Made by a program: the position numbers and the translations under genes. A stretch of DNA of 64,000 nt from contig CM059198.1 in the NCBI GenBank assembly GCA_030323885.1, positions 12,252,462-12,316,461 of the forward strand. The letters are read 5' to 3'. Every line of letters begins with the position of its first letter. Position 1 is the first letter of the stretch. This document shows, one piece after another, positions 12,216-24,441 of this stretch. The stretch comes from Branchipolynoe longqiensis (taxonomy: Eukaryota > Annelida > Polychaeta > Phyllodocida > Polynoidae). Under the pieces are notes generated by a model. The model did no database searches and was not told where the DNA came from. It was given only the letters and a program-made list of their open reading frames with translations.

Positions 12216-13875
12216 CACACTGTAAACGTGCCGGCTGGTGGTGTGGGTGGTGTGGACAAGTCAAATGAAAGCACTACAGGTAATGAAGGAAACAGGTTAA
12301 GAGTGAAAAGTAAGAGAATGAGACTCTTCAATTTATTGACTTATATAGGCTTTTAGAATTCAAGATGGCCATGGTCACATGACTCCATTCATCAATCACA
12401 GTACAATGCAGTGGTCACATGACTTAATCCTCCAATTAGAATACAATGCAGTGGTCAATGATCATAACAATACCATGTGGGGGGGGAGGGGGCATGTGAG
12501 GTGACTCTTCCAAAGACTGTTCCTAGCAAATCTCGGCAGTGACACTCCCTCCAAAGACTATTCAATTATACAACTTCCATACCTAATGAATAATAGTTTA
12601 CCAATTTCACACATCCTCCATATGCCTTTGGGTTTTTATATATTAATTTCTATCATTATATAGGCAGTCTGTAATTTATTATAGTAACTTTACTTCGGTT
12701 CACATGTATTATATCGGACAATTTTACAACGTACTCCACCCCTCCACTTCTTACCACCTGCCCAGCAGCGTAGAAAGAAGTGCACAGTACTACGACGTAG
12801 CTATCACCTTTAAATATTTCTATATCTTCTATCAACCTAAATAATAAATTGAGTCTGAAATAGTCACGCTAATAGATAAGGTATATCTGACTTTGAGAGC
12901 AAAAAAAACAACAACAAAACTCCGAAAAAAATCTTTCTCTTTTTTTTTTCTTTATGGTATTAAAAAAATAATTTCTTATTTAATTTTTATAATTTAAATT
13001 TTAACTATGTTTTAATTCTTATTTTACCCCTCTGATAACTTATATGATGTCTTAAGAAGCATACGATTCATTTGCCATTATTTTTAGCTTATTCCAAGCA
13101 TTTTTTAGTTTTGTGACGGTTTAGAGGTCGTTCTGCAACGATTCTAAGGCACACTCCAGTCACTTAGCATCGATCTTACATTAGTGCTTAATCGGATTTG
13201 GTATTTGCTGTCAACCATTCACATCGATACGCTTGTACAAGGCATTTTGTTTTACCGAATGCTAAACTCGTAGAAAACCTGGGACGTCGATGGTAGACGC
13301 GTGGTTGATCGACAGGTCTCCATAGGAATAACATTACGGAACTCAAGTCAATGAGAAAACAAAGCCTAAGCGGTTTGAATCGATGATCTAGTTTCAGGGA
13401 CTATTTTCTTGCAAATCTAGACCAAAATCTTCGATTTCACCAATTTTAAGTCGTTTTATCCCGAAATAATGGCAAAAGATGAATCAATATGTGTTTTTGT
13501 AGCTCCTGTACAAAAATAAAGCATCAATTATCAGTATTAACAGATATAATCGCGTCAATAGAAATTCAACATATACGATAGCGTAACTTGGCGGCATAAT
13601 GTAAACAAAGCAATGACAGTGGTTCTTTTTGAACTTCAAAACCATAATACTTATCTATCTTATTAAATAATAATAGATCTACATGCTTTTGCTCAAGTTT
13701 AACGTGTAGCATAGTAATATTAGAATGTTCTGTATTTGTTGAAGTCGATTTATGATGTTAAGGCGTTTCTACGACGAAACGGCGAATTTATATTGAATAT
13801 AAGTGTTTCTGTGTTAGTTCTATGTGAACTCGCTAGTCTTCGTCCTTGATATCGGCAACACGATCCGTTCACTAG
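12216..13875. other. AT-rich gene-free DNA
   Basis: No coding frame, tRNA or recognisable element. AT-rich with homopolymer runs around 12900-13010 (A8, T10). Confidence 0.5.
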
Positions 13876-14260
13876 CAGCATATGCGTTAGTTCTACCCGA
13901 ACTTAGCATTGTCCCTCGCATTGCTGTAGCAAAATCCTCGACTCAGTCACATATGCCAAAGTTCCTGCCGAACTCTGTTGCGAACATATTGACGATCAGC
14001 ATGTGATACAGTTCTCCAGAACTGCTACGCGTTGATCTTGCTGCATACGAAGTCAATCGAATGTCAATGTTCTTGTTGCAATCTTTTCGAAGACTAATGG
14101 AAGCACTGGTCAGCATATGCTTTAGTTCTCCTCGTGAAACTAGCATTGTTCCCCATACTGCTGAAGCGAAATCATTGACTCAGTCACATATGCCAAAGTT
14201 CCTACCGAACTCTGTTGCGAACATAGTGACCATCAGTATATGCTGCAGCTCCTCGCACAC
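13876..14260. repeat. 237-bp tandem duplication
   Basis: The word GACTCAGTCACATATGCC occurs at 13940 and 14177. The flanking sequences (ATATGCGTTAGTTCTACC versus ATATGCTTTAGTTCTCC; CCGAACTCTGTTGCGAAC in both) align at the same 237-bp offset. The copies are moderately diverged. Confidence 0.85.
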
Positions 14261-15635
14261 TGAGCATAGTTGACTGTTCGTACTGATGTCAATGTTTCAG
14301 GTCTGGTGATCCTATAGTTCGTAGAAGGCAACGGATGACTTCTTTCTTCCTTACATAGAAATCACTGATACAATATATCAATTTTATGTTTATATTCAAT
14401 AATATTATTCTAAGTATTTTAAAAATTTTAATTAAAATCTATAACCTCATAGATTATATCATATAATTTTTCAAATGAATTCTGTAAAGTTACTATTTTG
14501 TAAAATCATGATCATTAATATGCTCCTATAACATGAGTAATGTCAATAATATACATCTCCAGTACAAAGATCATTAATATGTCTCCTCAACATGAATAAT
14601 GTTAATGATATATATCTAGTATCAAAAGATGATCAATAGGTCCCTATAACACAATTAATGTCAATGATAGTTTTAGCTAGTTAATATTTGATAATATATG
14701 CAATGTTTATCATATGTCAATGTCAATGGAACAAATTAACAGTGGAATATATGATAACGCTCATTAATTATGCCATGAATTTTCGATGAATCTTTCATGC
14801 AACATTCAACATCTCATATGTACATTATTTTTTTCAAAAGAACCTTTTGTGTAGACAACCTCTGCCTGGGACACTTTCAATCTGAAATACATCTCATGAC
14901 AATTAATGTTAATGCAATTCATGAATTTCAATGAATACATCTCCATGCAATATATGATAACATTCAATCATAATCATGCACTCTAAATGAACCATTTATC
15001 AACCTCTGATTATGACATTTAATCAATTATGAGAACATTTTACACTATATTATTTAGCTTTAAATGAATTTTTATGAACAATGCAATATTTAATCTATCA
15101 TATGCCTTTGAATTTCAATGAATAACTCTAAACACATGCAACATTTAACATCATACCTGTCAATGATTTTCAAATGAATAATATATGAACACATGCACAC
15201 TGAACATCCATACACATTTTACAAATGAATACATATCCAAGTTACCTTATGTTCAGGATATTTTCAACTTGAATAACATTTGCTGACAATGATGCCAATA
15301 GTGTCTTTATGCATTGTTTTAATTAATTCAGACAACCTCTATCCTTGATATTTCATGACAATGATGACAATATTCATAGGTTCTTGTTCATTTTTAATCG
15401 AAAATTCAAAATCATTAGATTTTCTTTTCGAAATTGTATTATGTGTTCATGAGAACATGTAATATTTGGTTTATTCCCACCCTCTGAACACAACTTTATT
15501 CCATCCCTATGGAATAACATCGGTTAGTGTCCTATCCTCTGACAACATGAGAACATGTAACATGAACCCATCCCAACCCTATGAACCCCAAAAACTTGAT
15601 TCTATCCCTATGAAGTGGGCCACACCGTCCTGTGA
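14261..15635. other. AT-rich DNA with weak internal repetition
   Basis: No gene. Recurring short phrases (AACATGAATAATGTTAATGA, ATGCAACATTTAACAT, TTTCAAATGAATA) suggest an old, strongly diverged tandem array at about 14510-15250. Confidence 0.45.
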
Positions 15636-15639
15636 CAAG

Positions 15640-15910
15640 CAAGAACAATGTCGTACCACAACATGTAGTATATAGGGCGGCATTATTATAGCCCATGTCC
15701 AAAAGACAAGACTCCTGACAACATGTAGCATATAGGGCGGCACTATTACAGCCCACCTCAAGAGACAACAACTCCTTTGCCCCTTGAGCACTCATGAACA
15801 TGCAATAGATAGGACGTCATTACTACAGCCTCACCAAGACAACATGTCGTAGATAGAATGCACTCATTACAGCCCACCCCAGGAGACACCAAACTCATTT
15901 GCCCCCTGAG
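15640..15910. repeat. About 60-bp diverged tandem repeats
   Basis: At least four copies of a unit containing ACATGTAG.ATATAGGGCGG, then CATTATTATAGCCCA, then AAGACA or GAGACA. Starts are near 15660, 15720, 15795 and 15840. Confidence 0.75.
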
Positions 15911-18780
15911 CTATGCTTATCCCCCATCGGACAAACATAGGTTATCTCCTGGCACGTGTGAACCTGTAATATCAACAACCAAGTTTTTTATGTGGCCTAA
16001 TCCACCAGGTAAGTTTCATTTTTGGTTGTGTTGAAAAATAAAATTTTAACATTTAAGGAAACTCTCAGTCAAACCTCAAAGAATTTTAGTTGTTAGTCAT
16101 CTCTTGCATCATTTTATATCATCAATAGTAAAACATTTTATGCAGTGTAATATAGTACAATGTCTATACAATCTTAACAATATTAATTAATAAATAGCAA
16201 TAGTATGACATATTGCAAAAAGTGGCTTATGATCTCAAAAAAAATATATATGTTAATTTACTCTTCAGCCTTGCTGAGTTATAACATACTTCCTCAAGTT
16301 AAAGAAACACATAAAAAAATATATTTAACTCTTCAGTCCTATTGAATTCAAAATAATAATTGAACGTAAATGCAGCTATCTATACTGTAATGGAGTTACA
16401 GCGTAATTAGTTCATGCCATTTTGTATTAGTTAGAAAGTCATTCCCCAATAGTTCACAATTGTTGTCTTACTACCATCAGTTACTCCCATTTCGCTGTGT
16501 AGCCTGCTGAAAATCAATTACACTTCCTCAAGCTAGATATGTGAAGCATCATACATAATGATAATCATAGGTTCAACTATGCCTAGTATCCCTCTAGATA
16601 ATTCAATAAGTACATGATAAAAACAAATTAATCATATTTTTAAGATCAACTGTGCCCAGTTAAAAATAATAAATATTGATCATTTTGTCAAAAACAAATG
16701 TTTGAAGATCATATCAAAAAAATATATATATATCAGTTCAACTCATAGCATTAGATCTGATCATCTTGCTCTTGTTAAGTTAACTTAATATATTTATAAA
16801 AAATTGTGAAATCCCTATAATTATTTTAGCTGACCTCCCAACGAACAGTCGCTTTTGTAAAAATAATTTAGTTCATTCAATACCCTAGGCATTACTGTTG
16901 CCTCACCAGGTATCTTCTCCACTTGATAAGTAGTAGAAAGCAAATTATGTCTCGCTCAGCAAACAATAGGACAAAAAATAGGAAGAATCTTGCAGATCAT
17001 TTTGACATAAATGAAAAAGATCTTCACGTCAGACATTACTTAAAATCTCCCGACGTTCAACTAATGTTTTTGCTTAGCGGAATATTTTTGAAAAGTTCAA
17101 CATAGAATAGAACTTCTTACAAAAGTATTTATACATTCGATCTCACAATTGAAATCAATCCAACGATCAGTCCTGTACATGGGTGAAAATCATTATTACC
17201 AACAGTTTCTCCTATTTCATTGTATAGTAACTCAGTTACTCCAATTTCACTGAAGATTTTTCAGCCTGGAACATATGGATCAGAAAGTAATTTAAATCAA
17301 ATTGTAGTTTACAAGTATCAACTTTCTGTTTAGGTTTTTCATCCATATGAATCATAATCAAGAATATTATTTAGTTTTATTGTTAAACAAATAATTACTT
17401 TTATAATATATATCACACTACTAAGTAACATGAACATATAGAATAAATCTCTTATTGAAAAATAAAAAATGTCTTAAAAATTAATTTAATTGTCTTATTT
17501 CATAATGTTAAATCAACTTATCTGTATTGTAATATACATAATAATATAGAATAGATACTTTAGATGTCTTAACTAAGTTAGTTTATGCTTCTAAGTATCT
17601 TAGTTATCGAGTTACGCATTTACTAGTACAAAAACATAAAACCTGAACCTTACCACAGTTCCAGTCAATGACGAAATGCTTCCGCGTAACCCCTGTCAAC
17701 CACCACAAAGATTAGCGACATTTTAGAACAAATCGATCATGTTGATCATGTTATGTCTAATTACGCTTCACACACCGGTGAATTAACTGTAACTACTGCT
17801 TCATACAAGTCAAAACAATTTAGTTTTATCGCTTCACGCGTGTTGCCGTCGACACCCGATAAGAAATTGACTCCCGGCCTGCGCCTGCTGATTCTTATCG
17901 TCCTTACCGTATACTCGCGAAAGGTTTACGCTCGTCGAATAGAGTTGCTCTATCGACCTTACGCAGCCGTCTTTTCTCTCACTCGAGAGGTACAGGTTCG
18001 ATAAATTACCAATATTCATGGTAAAATAGTTTTTTAGCCTGTGAGAATTTAATAGAATCAATACGGTAATGCAAGTCAATGTGCTATTTTAAGCGTTTTT
18101 AGATTTTTCACGGCCAATGAATAATGATTTTTGTACTTAAGAAAAGTTAATGCAAATCCAATGGTGTGTCCTAAATTAGATCAAATAACATCTTTGGTTA
18201 TTTGCAATTTATCCGCTTTAATAATGTCAATTCTTACATATGCAAGATCTACCTCTTCCCAAAATATAACATCTACAAAGTCTTAGCGAAAGTGCTATAG
18301 TATTAGTTTATATGAACATAACATTTCAGTCGTTAGTGTGACGAAATTTAGTTCTTTTCAGTAGCTAAACAGTTTAAACTCAAACCATCGAGTAACACCT
18401 GTTTTACGTCTCACCCCGTAATCCGTAGGCGTACTAACTCTTAACTTAGACAAATAGAAAAGTCAATGGTAAATAAATGAAATTGTTATTTGTTAGTAAG
18501 ACATTCAGTCACCACCGGTGTACTTTTTTCGCTCTATGTCCCGATAGAATAACAATACATTAGTACATGGCACCATTTTCCACTAAAGCATCCACTTTCT
18601 TTGCTTATTCCGCCAGAAATGCTCCGTAGCATTTGGTAAGCAATAAGTGTCAAATTTACTTTATTATAGCAATGCTACTACGGTGTCAATACCATTCACT
18701 GTATCTCTGTAATACAACAGTATTTAGTAACTTAATTACTGGCGTAACTTACGATACAACCCGTTAATCTTGGCGCTAAT
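15911..18780. other. AT-rich gene-free DNA left of gypsy element 1
   Basis: No recognisable gene. 17753-18001 holds a short, less AT-rich open frame (83 codons) with no family I can name. If gypsy element 1 has a 3' LTR it should lie here, but I could not match any segment to the sequence right of its gag. Confidence 0.4.
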
Positions 18781-20979
18781 TTAGTAAGGAACATAAATAT
18801 TTCTTATGACTAGACCTCGAAAACCCTGTCGATTAGCTTTGGAGCTGTCGACTTGCGCTAGTGTTAATATTTGCTTCGTATTAACGCAATGGTTAGGCAT
18901 GGCGCAATCGTTATTTATTAGTGGCGCAGCAACAAAGAAAGTTTTTGGCGAATGAGCCGAAGCACTCAGACGTCTGCGGATTCGCCGATCCTTCCGCAGT
19001 GTTCTTTGCTGTGATTGGTCAATTCTTTTATCTGACGTCATACTACCAATTATTGGATCCACCCTCCGCGCTTGCTGTCGCGTAAGTGGCCCAGTACCAA
19101 TTTCTCTCGAATGTAATACTTTAGGTTTTATTTTTGTTTTATTCACTAATAATTCATTAGTGCGTCGATTTTGATCAGAAATAATCGGATCGAAAGGCAA
19201 AGGTTGCGAAATACCTTTCCTTCTTTCAGTTCTAGTTAATCGTGGAGCAATATCATCCCAAATGATTTTAGAATCAACTAATTTAACTTTATCACGGTTA
19301 ACAACTTTACGATCGTTATTAGGGCCTACTACAGTCACTACTGAACCCCGTGATCTAACGACTATGTAACCTGGATCGTATTTCCTCTCCAAAGGTCCAG
19401 ATTCATTTATAAATAAAACTACTTTATCACCAGGAGTTAGTTTTACTGCATTCGCCTTCTTCCTCAAGCGAGCAACATTATAATTTCGACTTTCTTTACG
19501 ACTTTGCACAGCTTTAGCTAAAGCTATAGACAAATCATCTACACGATAGGCTAAGTTCGAATCAATCGTCCCCGTCGATCGATACAGTAAAGAACTATGC
19601 TTCGTACCTGGATGTCTACCATAGGTTAGAAAGAAAGGAGAATAGCCAGTGCTATCAGAAGGTACAGTACGATACACATATATCACATTAGGCAAATGGG
19701 TTTCCCATAGATTAGCACGAGAATTAACTAATTTCCTCAAAATGCCTTTTATAGTCCTATGATATCTTTCCACCATACCATTTGACTGTGGATGATAAGG
19801 TGTCGTATGTCTTACTTCTACACCTAATTCCTTAAAATGATTCATAATCAATTTATTTTTAAACTCTAACCTATTGTCTGAAATAAACATACAAGGAATT
19901 GCATGGTGAGGAATATAATCATTAAATATATAATCATGAATCCCCTTCGATGATTTATCTGGCAATGTTTTATATTCAACCCAACCACTACAATGATCTA
20001 TAATAGACAGTAAATATCTATTACCACTAGTACTAACTGGATATGGACCAGAAAGATCCGCAGCAATCACAATACCAGGTGCACTAGGCAATGGCATCGA
20101 TTGTGGATATGCACGTGTGCGTTTACTACAGTTAACCACACAATTTGCACAATTGATAATTACTCTATGGACATCTCCAGTCATACCAGGCCAACGAAAA
20201 TGTTCCTGTAATCGTTTTAATGTTTTAGACATAGCCATATGACCTACCTTTATATGAGCTATTTTTATCACAGAATTCCTGTATTTTTTTGGTAACACTA
20301 ATCTAGGATACGTATCTTTCTTAGTAGGAGCTACTATTGAATAAAGAAGATTATCTATTATTAAATAATTATTTTCTTCATTCTCACCTAACTTATACTC
20401 TTTCATTTTTTTCTGTTCAGTAATTACATCATTATATGACAGTTCATAGTGTTCAAAAGGAATTACCTGTTCTGCTAACAGTGAATCAAAAGTAAGCATT
20501 TCTACTGGTTCCTTTGCTTCAGTATTAGGTCTCAATCCAGACAACATATCAGCCCAGACATTATCTACACCTTTCATATAAACAATTGGAGCTGAAAATT
20601 CTGCTAATAATACTGCCCAGCGTTGTATATGTGTATTACAAATTTCTTTAGTGAAAAAACATTTCAATGGAGCATGATCTGTATAGATAGTAAATTCTGC
20701 ATCATATAAGTAAGGTCTTAATTTTACTAGAGCATAAATAATAGCAAATGCTTCTTTCTCTATAGTAGGATAATTACGTTGAGCAGGAGAAAATCTAGTA
20801 CTGATTAAATGCACTGGTCTGTCTATTCCATTTTCATCCTCCTGCACCAATACAGCCCCTAAACTGTACTCAGAAGCATCTGTATACAGCTTATATGGTT
20901 TAAAAGGATCAGGAAATTTCAACAGTACACAATCTAATAATAGTGTTTTCAACTCATTCCATGCAATTTCACATTCCAT
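18781..20979 (-). CDS. pol: Gypsy element 1 RNase H and integrase
   Basis: A 732-residue frame. RNase H comes first: LYTDASEYSLGAVL with Asp 34, the IEKEAFAI Glu region at about 74-76, and YTDHAPLK with Asp 101. Integrase follows: an HHCC zinc site (His 242, His 247, Cys 277, Cys 280), then the catalytic core with Asp 308 (AADLSG), Asp 368 (ISDNRLEF) and Glu 404 (GMVERYHR), which is DD35E spacing. A GPY/F-like module (GPLERKYDPGY) lies near residue 515, with a basic C-terminal tail. Integrase joins the cDNA to the chromosome; RNase H removes the RNA template. Asn-Arg replaces the usual Asn-Gly after the second Asp. This is the longest intact frame in the window. It is separated from the RT by a 1-nt frameshift. 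Confidence 0.93.
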   Translation of the reverse strand: MECEIAWNELKTLLLDCVLLKFPDPFKPYKLYTDASEYSLGAVLVQEDENGIDRPVHLISTRFSPAQRNYPTIEKEAFAIIYALVKLRPYLYDAEFTIYTDHAPLKCFFTKEICNTHIQRWAVLLAEFSAPIVYMKGVDNVWADMLSGLRPNTEAKEPVEMLTFDSLLAEQVIPFEHYELSYNDVITEQKKMKEYKLGENEENNYLIIDNLLYSIVAPTKKDTYPRLVLPKKYRNSVIKIAHIKVGHMAMSKTLKRLQEHFRWPGMTGDVHRVIINCANCVVNCSKRTRAYPQSMPLPSAPGIVIAADLSGPYPVSTSGNRYLLSIIDHCSGWVEYKTLPDKSSKGIHDYIFNDYIPHHAIPCMFISDNRLEFKNKLIMNHFKELGVEVRHTTPYHPQSNGMVERYHRTIKGILRKLVNSRANLWETHLPNVIYVYRTVPSDSTGYSPFFLTYGRHPGTKHSSLLYRSTGTIDSNLAYRVDDLSIALAKAVQSRKESRNYNVARLRKKANAVKLTPGDKVVLFINESGPLERKYDPGYIVVRSRGSVVTVVGPNNDRKVVNRDKVKLVDSKIIWDDIAPRLTRTERRKGISQPLPFDPIISDQNRRTNELLVNKTKIKPKVLHSREIGTGPLTRQQARRVDPIIGSMTSDKRIDQSQQRTLRKDRRIRRRLSASAHSPKTFFVAAPLINNDCAMPNHCVNTKQILTLAQVDSSKANRQGFRGLVIRNIYVPY

Positions 20980-21050
20980 AGTCCATTCAAAAGTACATTT
21001 ATTACTAGTTAAATAAGTTATAGGAGCGACTACATCAGCATAATTTGGAA

Positions 21051-21713
21051 TTAATTGTCGTAGTATCCTGCCGATCCTAATAATCGTCTTACTTCTTTTT
21101 TACTTGTCGGTGAAGCCATATCTCTTATTGCAGTAATTTTTTCAGGATCCGGTTTCAGCCCTGCTGAACATACAACATAACCTAAGAGTTTTACTTCTTT
21201 AACACCAAATTCACATTTTGATTCTTTAATAGTCATATTGTTATTTTGCAAGATAGTTAATATAGTATTCACATCTTTCTCATGACTCTCCTCATCTGGT
21301 GAATAAATAATAATATCATCTAAATAAATTAGACAACATTTACCTAAATGTTCTGCAAAAATTACATTCATCATTCTTTGGAATACTGCAGGTGCATTTG
21401 TTAATCCAAATTGCATACGCTTAAATTGAAATAATCCCATGTGTGTATGTATAGCTGTTTTAGGTCTGCTATCTTCATCTACCATTACCTGCCAATACCC
21501 GGATTTAAGGTCAATGGTGGTACAAATTTTAGCACCATGTAACTGATCAAAAATGTCCTGTATCCTGGGTAAAGGATAAGCATCTTTAATAGTTACTGCA
21601 TTTAATTTACGGTAGTCACCACAGAGACGTATAGTACCATCCTTCTTAGGCACTAAAGTAACTGGTGAAGCCCAAGGACTACAACTAGTTTCAATTATAT
21701 CATCATCTAACAT
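21051..21713 (-). CDS. pol: Gypsy element 1 reverse transcriptase
   Basis: 220 residues covering the RT fingers and palm. It has the conserved DIIETSCSPWASPVTLVPKKDG entry region, the LCGDYRKLN motif, TTIDLKSGYW with catalytic Asp 68, FGLTNAPAVFQ, and the active site YLDDIII with Asp 132 and 133. LLGYVVCSAG and the RRLLGSAGYY thumb motif follow. It stops at a 1-nt frameshift just where the RNase H connection begins. The catalytic residues are all present. The true product would be part of a longer pol polyprotein, so the start codon at 21713 is nominal. Confidence 0.92.
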   Translation of the reverse strand: MLDDDIIETSCSPWASPVTLVPKKDGTIRLCGDYRKLNAVTIKDAYPLPRIQDIFDQLHGAKICTTIDLKSGYWQVMVDEDSRPKTAIHTHMGLFQFKRMQFGLTNAPAVFQRMMNVIFAEHLGKCCLIYLDDIIIYSPDEESHEKDVNTILTILQNNNMTIKESKCEFGVKEVKLLGYVVCSAGLKPDPEKITAIRDMASPTSKKEVRRLLGSAGYYDN

Positions 21714-21733
21714 CTTATTTAATTCTTTTTCAA

Positions 21734-22211
21734 CTATATTCTCTTACTCAAAGGTATTCTATAAGGTCTTTGATTTAGTGGATATGCATTACCTGTGTCT
21801 ATATGCATCTCAACTACCTTAATAGCTTTAAGTTTTTCATTAGAATCAGGAAATAACAAGGGAAAATGCTTTTTCCAATAGTCTACTTCTAGAACTATTC
21901 CTGCCATTTTGTTATCAATTAATTCTAAACTACTCCATGGATGCACAATATCACATAAGGAAACAAATTTATTCCTGTAACAAATTTCTGCATTACACAT
22001 TTCCATTATATCTGTCCCAATTAATAATTCAAAAGCTAATGATTCAACTACAAAGAAAGGACATAACTCATTATAAATAGAAATATAAGTCATACCTAAA
22101 GTTGGAATTAAATGACCTGAGATTGATCTCAGTCTACTACCTGGATACAATTGTTTATGTGCTATTCCAATATCTAACAATTTTTTAAATGCTTTTACAT
22201 GTATTAAACTT
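21734..22211 (-). pseudogene. pol: Gypsy element 1 protease, distal part, and RT leader
   Basis: The segment left of the inserted MITE. It continues the aspartic protease fold (FELLIGTDIM flap and second-half region) and the linker into RT (PLNQRPYRIPLSKR). It ends at a stop created by a 1-nt shift. Frame arithmetic shows it is in the same frame as the catalytic part at 22944-23040 once the 729-bp insert and one 3-bp duplication are ignored, since 732 is divisible by three. Confidence 0.85.
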
Positions 22212-22214
22212 TTA

Positions 22215-22943
22215 TGGAGCAGTCACACTACGACGTGTTGCATCAACGTTGGACAACGCGTGGGAACGCGTTGGGTTTTTGGGCGAAACATCGGAACGCG
22301 TCGGAACGCGTTACTGGCGCATTAGAAACACGTTACGGGCGCGTTGGTACACGTCGGTACATGTAGATTTTGATACAAAACGTCGGCACGCGTCGGGCAG
22401 CGCCGAAAGTTTTGTGCTTGCACAAAACTTTCGGCGCTGGCCGACGCGCGCCGACGGGTTGGCTAGCGCGTTACGGGCACGTTTTCAGGACGTCGATACG
22501 CGTTACCAGCAACGCGCCGTCAACGCGCCGGCAACGCGCCTGTAACGCGTCAACAACGCATTGATAACACGCTTGGAACCCGTCGACTTCTTGGGAACCC
22601 GCCGATAACACAGCGATAAGACGTTGATAACACGCACCCAACCCGCCATCTGCGACTGACGCGCCGGCGACACGCCGATAACACGTTGATAACACGTCGA
22701 TAAGACGCTAGCAGCCGTGGGAATGCGGCGCAACTTTTGAGAAATTGGGTCAAGCGGCGGGGGTTTCTTGCGCGCAACACGCTGGCAGCACGCCAATAAC
22801 ATGCGAGCAACGCGCTGGCAACACGCTGCGATGTTTCGACTTTTCGCAAAACGCGCCGAAAAGTTTTATGTTTCTCGACGCGTTGAATATACATAAGCGC
22901 GTTGGCGGCACGCCGCAATACACGTCGTAGTGTGACTGCTCCA
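22215..22943. mobile_element. Harbinger-like MITE inside gypsy protease
   Basis: 729 bp with perfect terminal inverted repeats of about 24 bp starting TGGAGCAGTCACACTACGAC. It is flanked by TTA at 22212-22214 and 22944-22946, the 3-bp TWA-type target duplication of PIF/Harbinger. The body is made of ACGCGT-rich words (GGAACGCGTT, CAACGCG, ACGCGCC). A strong palindrome at about 22399-22440 is centred on AAGTTTTGTGCTTGCACAAA. No coding capacity is evident, so transposition would need a transposase in trans. Confidence 0.93.
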
Positions 22944-23040
22944 TTAGCCGCACCTGAGTCTACCAGACCAGTTAATTTCACTTGATTAAATTCAATATCA
23001 ATACTCGGACGAGTATCAAGTGCGCTATTTAGTTTCCCGA
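22944..23040 (-). pseudogene. pol: Gypsy element 1 protease catalytic segment
   Basis: Reads ...LTGLVDSGAA on the minus strand: the Asp-Ser-Gly catalytic triad of a retropepsin-type aspartic protease. It is cut immediately afterwards by the MITE at 22943. It is in a different frame from gag, consistent with a programmed or mutational frame change between gag and pol near 23029. Confidence 0.8.
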
Positions 23041-24441
23041 AGCAGTAGAGCTAATGTTACTACGCAGTAATTTTAAATGCGGACAATTTCTCATTAAATG
23101 TGGTTCATTACATACATAACAAGTCAAAGCATTACGACTAGCACGCTGTGTCTGCGGTTGATACACATGGTCTATTTTAGCCGTCGACGTCTGCGTGTGA
23201 GCAGCCGGCGTCGCTTTGCCATTGCTTCCTCGCTGTTGCTTTGACAGCGCATACTTCACTGTGTGCTCTCTGACTGAACTGGGTTTATTTTTAGATGTAC
23301 TACCCAATTGACCCTTCGACGCTACGTTTACGCGAGGCGACTCAAGACGTCTGCCCGGTGCATAAGAATTGCCACCATAAGCTGGCGCAACGTTTACTGA
23401 ATGAATTTCTGCACGTGTACATTTATTTTCAGATACCGTTAGGCGTTCAACACACTTTCTTAGTGATTTTAGTTCATTCTGGAGCGACTTTAGAGCCTTA
23501 GTGTCTTCTGATATCTCTGAACTAGCCTGAATTTTCCCAGTAGGAATACTTTTCGACAATTTAGAAGAATTAAAGCTTAGACTATCCATTTGAGTAGTCA
23601 TATTTAAATCTGTTAGTCTTGATTGTGCACGTCGTCGCTGTCTCAATACAGACCTATCACTTAGTATAGCAAGAGTGAAAGCTTCTTCTAATGATTTTGG
23701 CCTATTGGTTTCTACGTACCACATAGTGTTGTCATCTAATAATGAATCAAGAAACCTTGATAGCAAAATTTCAAAGGTGTCAGTCCCCAAGGTAGCAGAA
23801 GGTAGTTTCCAACCCTTACTTGCAGCAGTTTTAAACCGTTGGCAAGATGCTGCCACTGTCTCACCCTCACTCTGTACCATAGTCATTACTATACTCTTCA
23901 AATGAGTCTTTTCATCTGCAGTTAAGAGAGTTTTAGCAATTTCTTCTTTAATATCATTCCATGATGTAGCACCTTTAGCTGTGAAAGCAGTGAATAACAC
24001 TTCATGCAGTGTGCTCGTTGCATTAGAAAGTGCAAAGCGAATTATATCTAAGTCAGACACGTCACCAAGAACCCCAATCCTCGGAATAAGATCTACCCAC
24101 TCTCTTAATGCACCTCTGTCAGTACCATCTAGCATAGGTACAGACTTTCCATATGCTTTTAGAGCTCTTATTTTGGTTTCATTACTTTTATGTTCTAGAC
24201 TAGCTAACTCACGTTTTTCTCTACGTTCTTCTCTTTGATAATCAGCTTCAGCACATTCAGTAACCTGTAGTACCCTTTCTTAATTTTTTTCAGCTATATT
24301 TTCTATGCTATCTGCCATAAACTTAGTCCATGCTTCCAACTTATCACAATCATCACTCAAAATTCCCAAATCTATCTGATTTTCTAACCACAACCCAAAT
24401 TGTTCACGTAAAGAATCTTCTTTTAATCGTGTTACAGGCAT
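23029..24441 (-). pseudogene. gag: Gypsy element 1 gag, one nonsense codon
   Basis: ATG at 24441 (MPVTRLKEDSLREQFG). An in-frame TAA lies near 24281, and the remaining 368-residue frame continues in the same phase to 23029. It shows a retrotransposon gag/capsid-like helical region (REWVDLIPRIG...; FSRFLDSL-like helix; SLEEAFTLAI), then a single CCHC-like zinc knuckle near the end (CYVCNEPHLMRNCPHL). Gag forms the particle that packages element RNA. Lys/Arg-rich and Thr/Ser-rich linkers separate the domains. The zinc knuckle sits just before the frame change into protease. Confidence 0.85.

Larger units (their letters stand above)
18781..24441 (-). mobile_element. Ty3/gypsy LTR retrotransposon, element 1
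   Basis: Reading on the minus strand the order is gag, protease, reverse transcriptase, RNase H, integrase, as in Ty3/gypsy (Metaviridae). All enzymatic domains are present. Defects seen: an in-frame TAA in gag at about 24281, a 729-bp MITE in the protease, a 1-nt frameshift between protease and RT (about 21715-21735), and another between RT and RNase H (about 21045). LTRs and primer site were not identified, so only the coding span is given. Confidence 0.92.

Noticed and set aside
17753..18004. 83-codon open frame of nearly normal composition
   Set aside because: No recognisable domain, splice context or neighbour supports it; it is mentioned only as the sole such stretch in the AT-rich region.
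22189..22981. Arg/Ala-rich open frames on both strands within the MITE
   Set aside because: They come from ACGCGT-rich repeat composition; there is no start context or domain, and both strands are open.
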